From Nitrosomonas sp. (GTDB taxonomy: Bacteria; Pseudomonadota; Gammaproteobacteria; Burkholderiales; Nitrosomonadaceae): 64,000 bases of DNA. The translations under genes and the position numbers were made by a program. The notes under the pieces are model-generated. The model did no database searches. It was not told where the DNA came from and worked only from the letters and a program-made list of their open reading frames with translations. Location of the stretch: the NCBI GenBank assembly GCA_016710135.1, contig JADJLM010000002.1, forward strand, positions 248,001 to 312,000, given 5' to 3'. Shown here piece by piece: positions 62,938 through 64,000 of the stretch; position 1 is the first letter of the stretch; each line of letters begins with the position of its first letter.

Positions 62938-63181
62938 GTGCTACTATCTTGAGCATGAGGAGGCTACGGATTAACCCAAGGTAATTGATCATCTAGGATT
63001 TTCCGTAGTCGAGGCTTGGAATCAGCGTAGTAATAGGAGTTACTCTCATCACAAATTATTTTTTCAGGCCTGCTTGTAAAATTAAATTAGCTTTTCATAG
63101 TCATCTACACAATGACCTAACAAGTAATTCAGTAGAATAATCTTTCAATTTTTCTACTGATGATTAGGTATTTTCCCTGCC

Positions 63182-64000
63182 ATGGAATCACTTGTTTACT
63201 TCGATAAAATCATTGTCGAAAAACCCAAAGTTTCGAAGGATTGTTTTTACACTAACTATATCCTCGTTCGCAAAGGAAAGTCCATTGCTTGTGAACTTCG
63301 GCACAAATATGAGGAAAGTATCGAAGGCGATAATACACAACGCTACGCTAATTTGACCTCGGGGATTCCAGCCATTAATCACGGGCTTTTTGCCAAAGAA
63401 ATTTGTTTTGAGTTTGACCTAGGGCCGAAAGAATACAATTTCTTCGATGAGATGCTCAAGAAAATGAGTATTGAAATTTTTGTAAGCCGCTTTTATCAGG
63501 ATCCACTTTTTATCAAACCAGCCTTTATCGCCAAGCAAGCTGATGTGATACTTTCCAATGCGGCTTGCCAAGCAAAATTCACGGCGGGTATCAGTCATGA
63601 TATTGTTAATTACCCAGCGGACTCCGATAAGATCGTGGTCCTTTCATCTGGCGGAAAAGAGAGCCTACTTTGCTACGGCCTGCTCAATAAAGCAGGTATG
63701 GACGTTTATCCAATTTATATTAATGAATCCGGAGGTCATTGGCGAACAGCACTTACAGCTTACCGATCATTCAAGCAAACTGATGCTAAGACCAAGCGCA
63801 TTTGGTCAAATATTGATCGCCTATATGCGTTTATGGTAAGGAATTCGCCGGTGGTTGAGAACAATATCCGTGGTATTAAATCGATTACTGACCCACTTCA
63901 TTTTTTTACATTTGCACATTATGTCTTTGCTTCATTACCACTCATGGAGAAATCAAGGATTGGTCATGTTTGCGTTGGTAATGAATATGTCGAGCCTACT
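63182..64000 (+). CDS. Partial PP-loop (GGKES) protein, cut by window end
   Basis: The frame is open from ATG 63182 to the window edge (273 residues so far). VVLSSGGKESLLCYGLL at about residues 155-171 is a PP-loop (SGGKES), found in ATP-dependent adenylating enzymes. About 150 residues upstream of the PP-loop match nothing I recognise (YTNYILVRKGKSIACELRHK, AINHGLFAKEICFEFDL). It resembles neither QueC nor the zinc-ribbon PP-loop protein at 32683-33752. The substrate is unknown. It may belong to the surface polysaccharide or exosortase region that continues past the window. Confidence 0.6.
   Translation, partial: MESLVYFDKIIVEKPKVSKDCFYTNYILVRKGKSIACELRHKYEESIEGDNTQRYANLTSGIPAINHGLFAKEICFEFDLGPKEYNFFDEMLKKMSIEIFVSRFYQDPLFIKPAFIAKQADVILSNAACQAKFTAGISHDIVNYPADSDKIVVLSSGGKESLLCYGLLNKAGMDVYPIYINESGGHWRTALTAYRSFKQTDAKTKRIWSNIDRLYAFMVRNSPVVENNIRGIKSITDPLHFFTFAHYVFASLPLMEKSRIGHVCVGNEYVEPT

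Overview
The window is a 64 kb stretch of an AT-leaning Gram-negative chromosome. Gene order (trmD-rplS, ruvCAB, ybgC-tol-pal-cpoB, queE/queC, plsY, a complete mraZ-to-ftsZ cluster), a PEP-CTERM protein, exosortase-associated genes and a PrsT-type TPR lipoprotein point to a betaproteobacterium, probably Nitrosomonadaceae (Nitrosomonas-like). No ammonia-oxidation gene is present to confirm the family.

Layout. 1-14277 is conserved core: trmD (partial), rplS, nadC, a membrane-anchored C13 (legumain-like) peptidase, yebC, ruvCAB, the Tol-Pal operon, queE, queC, folB and plsY. 14459-22055 is an integrated element at the 3' end of a tRNA-Leu(CAA) gene. It carries a P4-type integrase, AlpA-like regulator, CHC2 primase-type protein, DUF3631 helicase, an HEAGH metallopeptidase, a coiled-coil protein and remnants, but no capsid or conjugation genes, so it looks like a phage satellite or small integrative element. 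22305-37799 is a lipid and surface locus: two N-acyl-amino-acid-synthase-like acyltransferases, a Lol-like ABC export system with two permeases, a LolA-like periplasmic protein and an outer-membrane barrel, a methyltransferase, a PEP-CTERM protein, and a four-gene oxidase / PP-loop / acyl-AMP ligase / thioester-reductase run. 38210-56963 is an AlkA-type glycosylase followed by the division and cell-wall cluster (mraZ rsmH ftsL ftsI murE murF mraY murD ftsW murG murC murB ddl ftsQ ftsA ftsZ). 57193-64000 holds a small unknown gene, a UDP-sugar epimerase/dehydrogenase pair, the PrsT-like lipoprotein and a partial PP-loop gene.

How the genes work together. The mur/fts genes make and divide a meso-diaminopimelate peptidoglycan wall, and Tol-Pal draws the outer membrane in at division. 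The exosortase-related genes are predicted to make and export an acylated small molecule alongside surface protein sorting. Three sigma-54-type GG-N10-GC promoter candidates sit in front of the PEP-CTERM gene, the FeeM-like acyltransferase and the PrsT gene, which suggests one RpoN regulon.

Caution on sequence quality. Eight reading frames, including the essential rplS, murF and ftsZ, are each broken by one missing G on the coding strand. Two in-frame stops (murD, prsT) and an ATT start (ruvC) can also be explained by loss of a G. Sequencing or assembly error is the simplest reading, so these genes are annotated here as single genes across the lesion.
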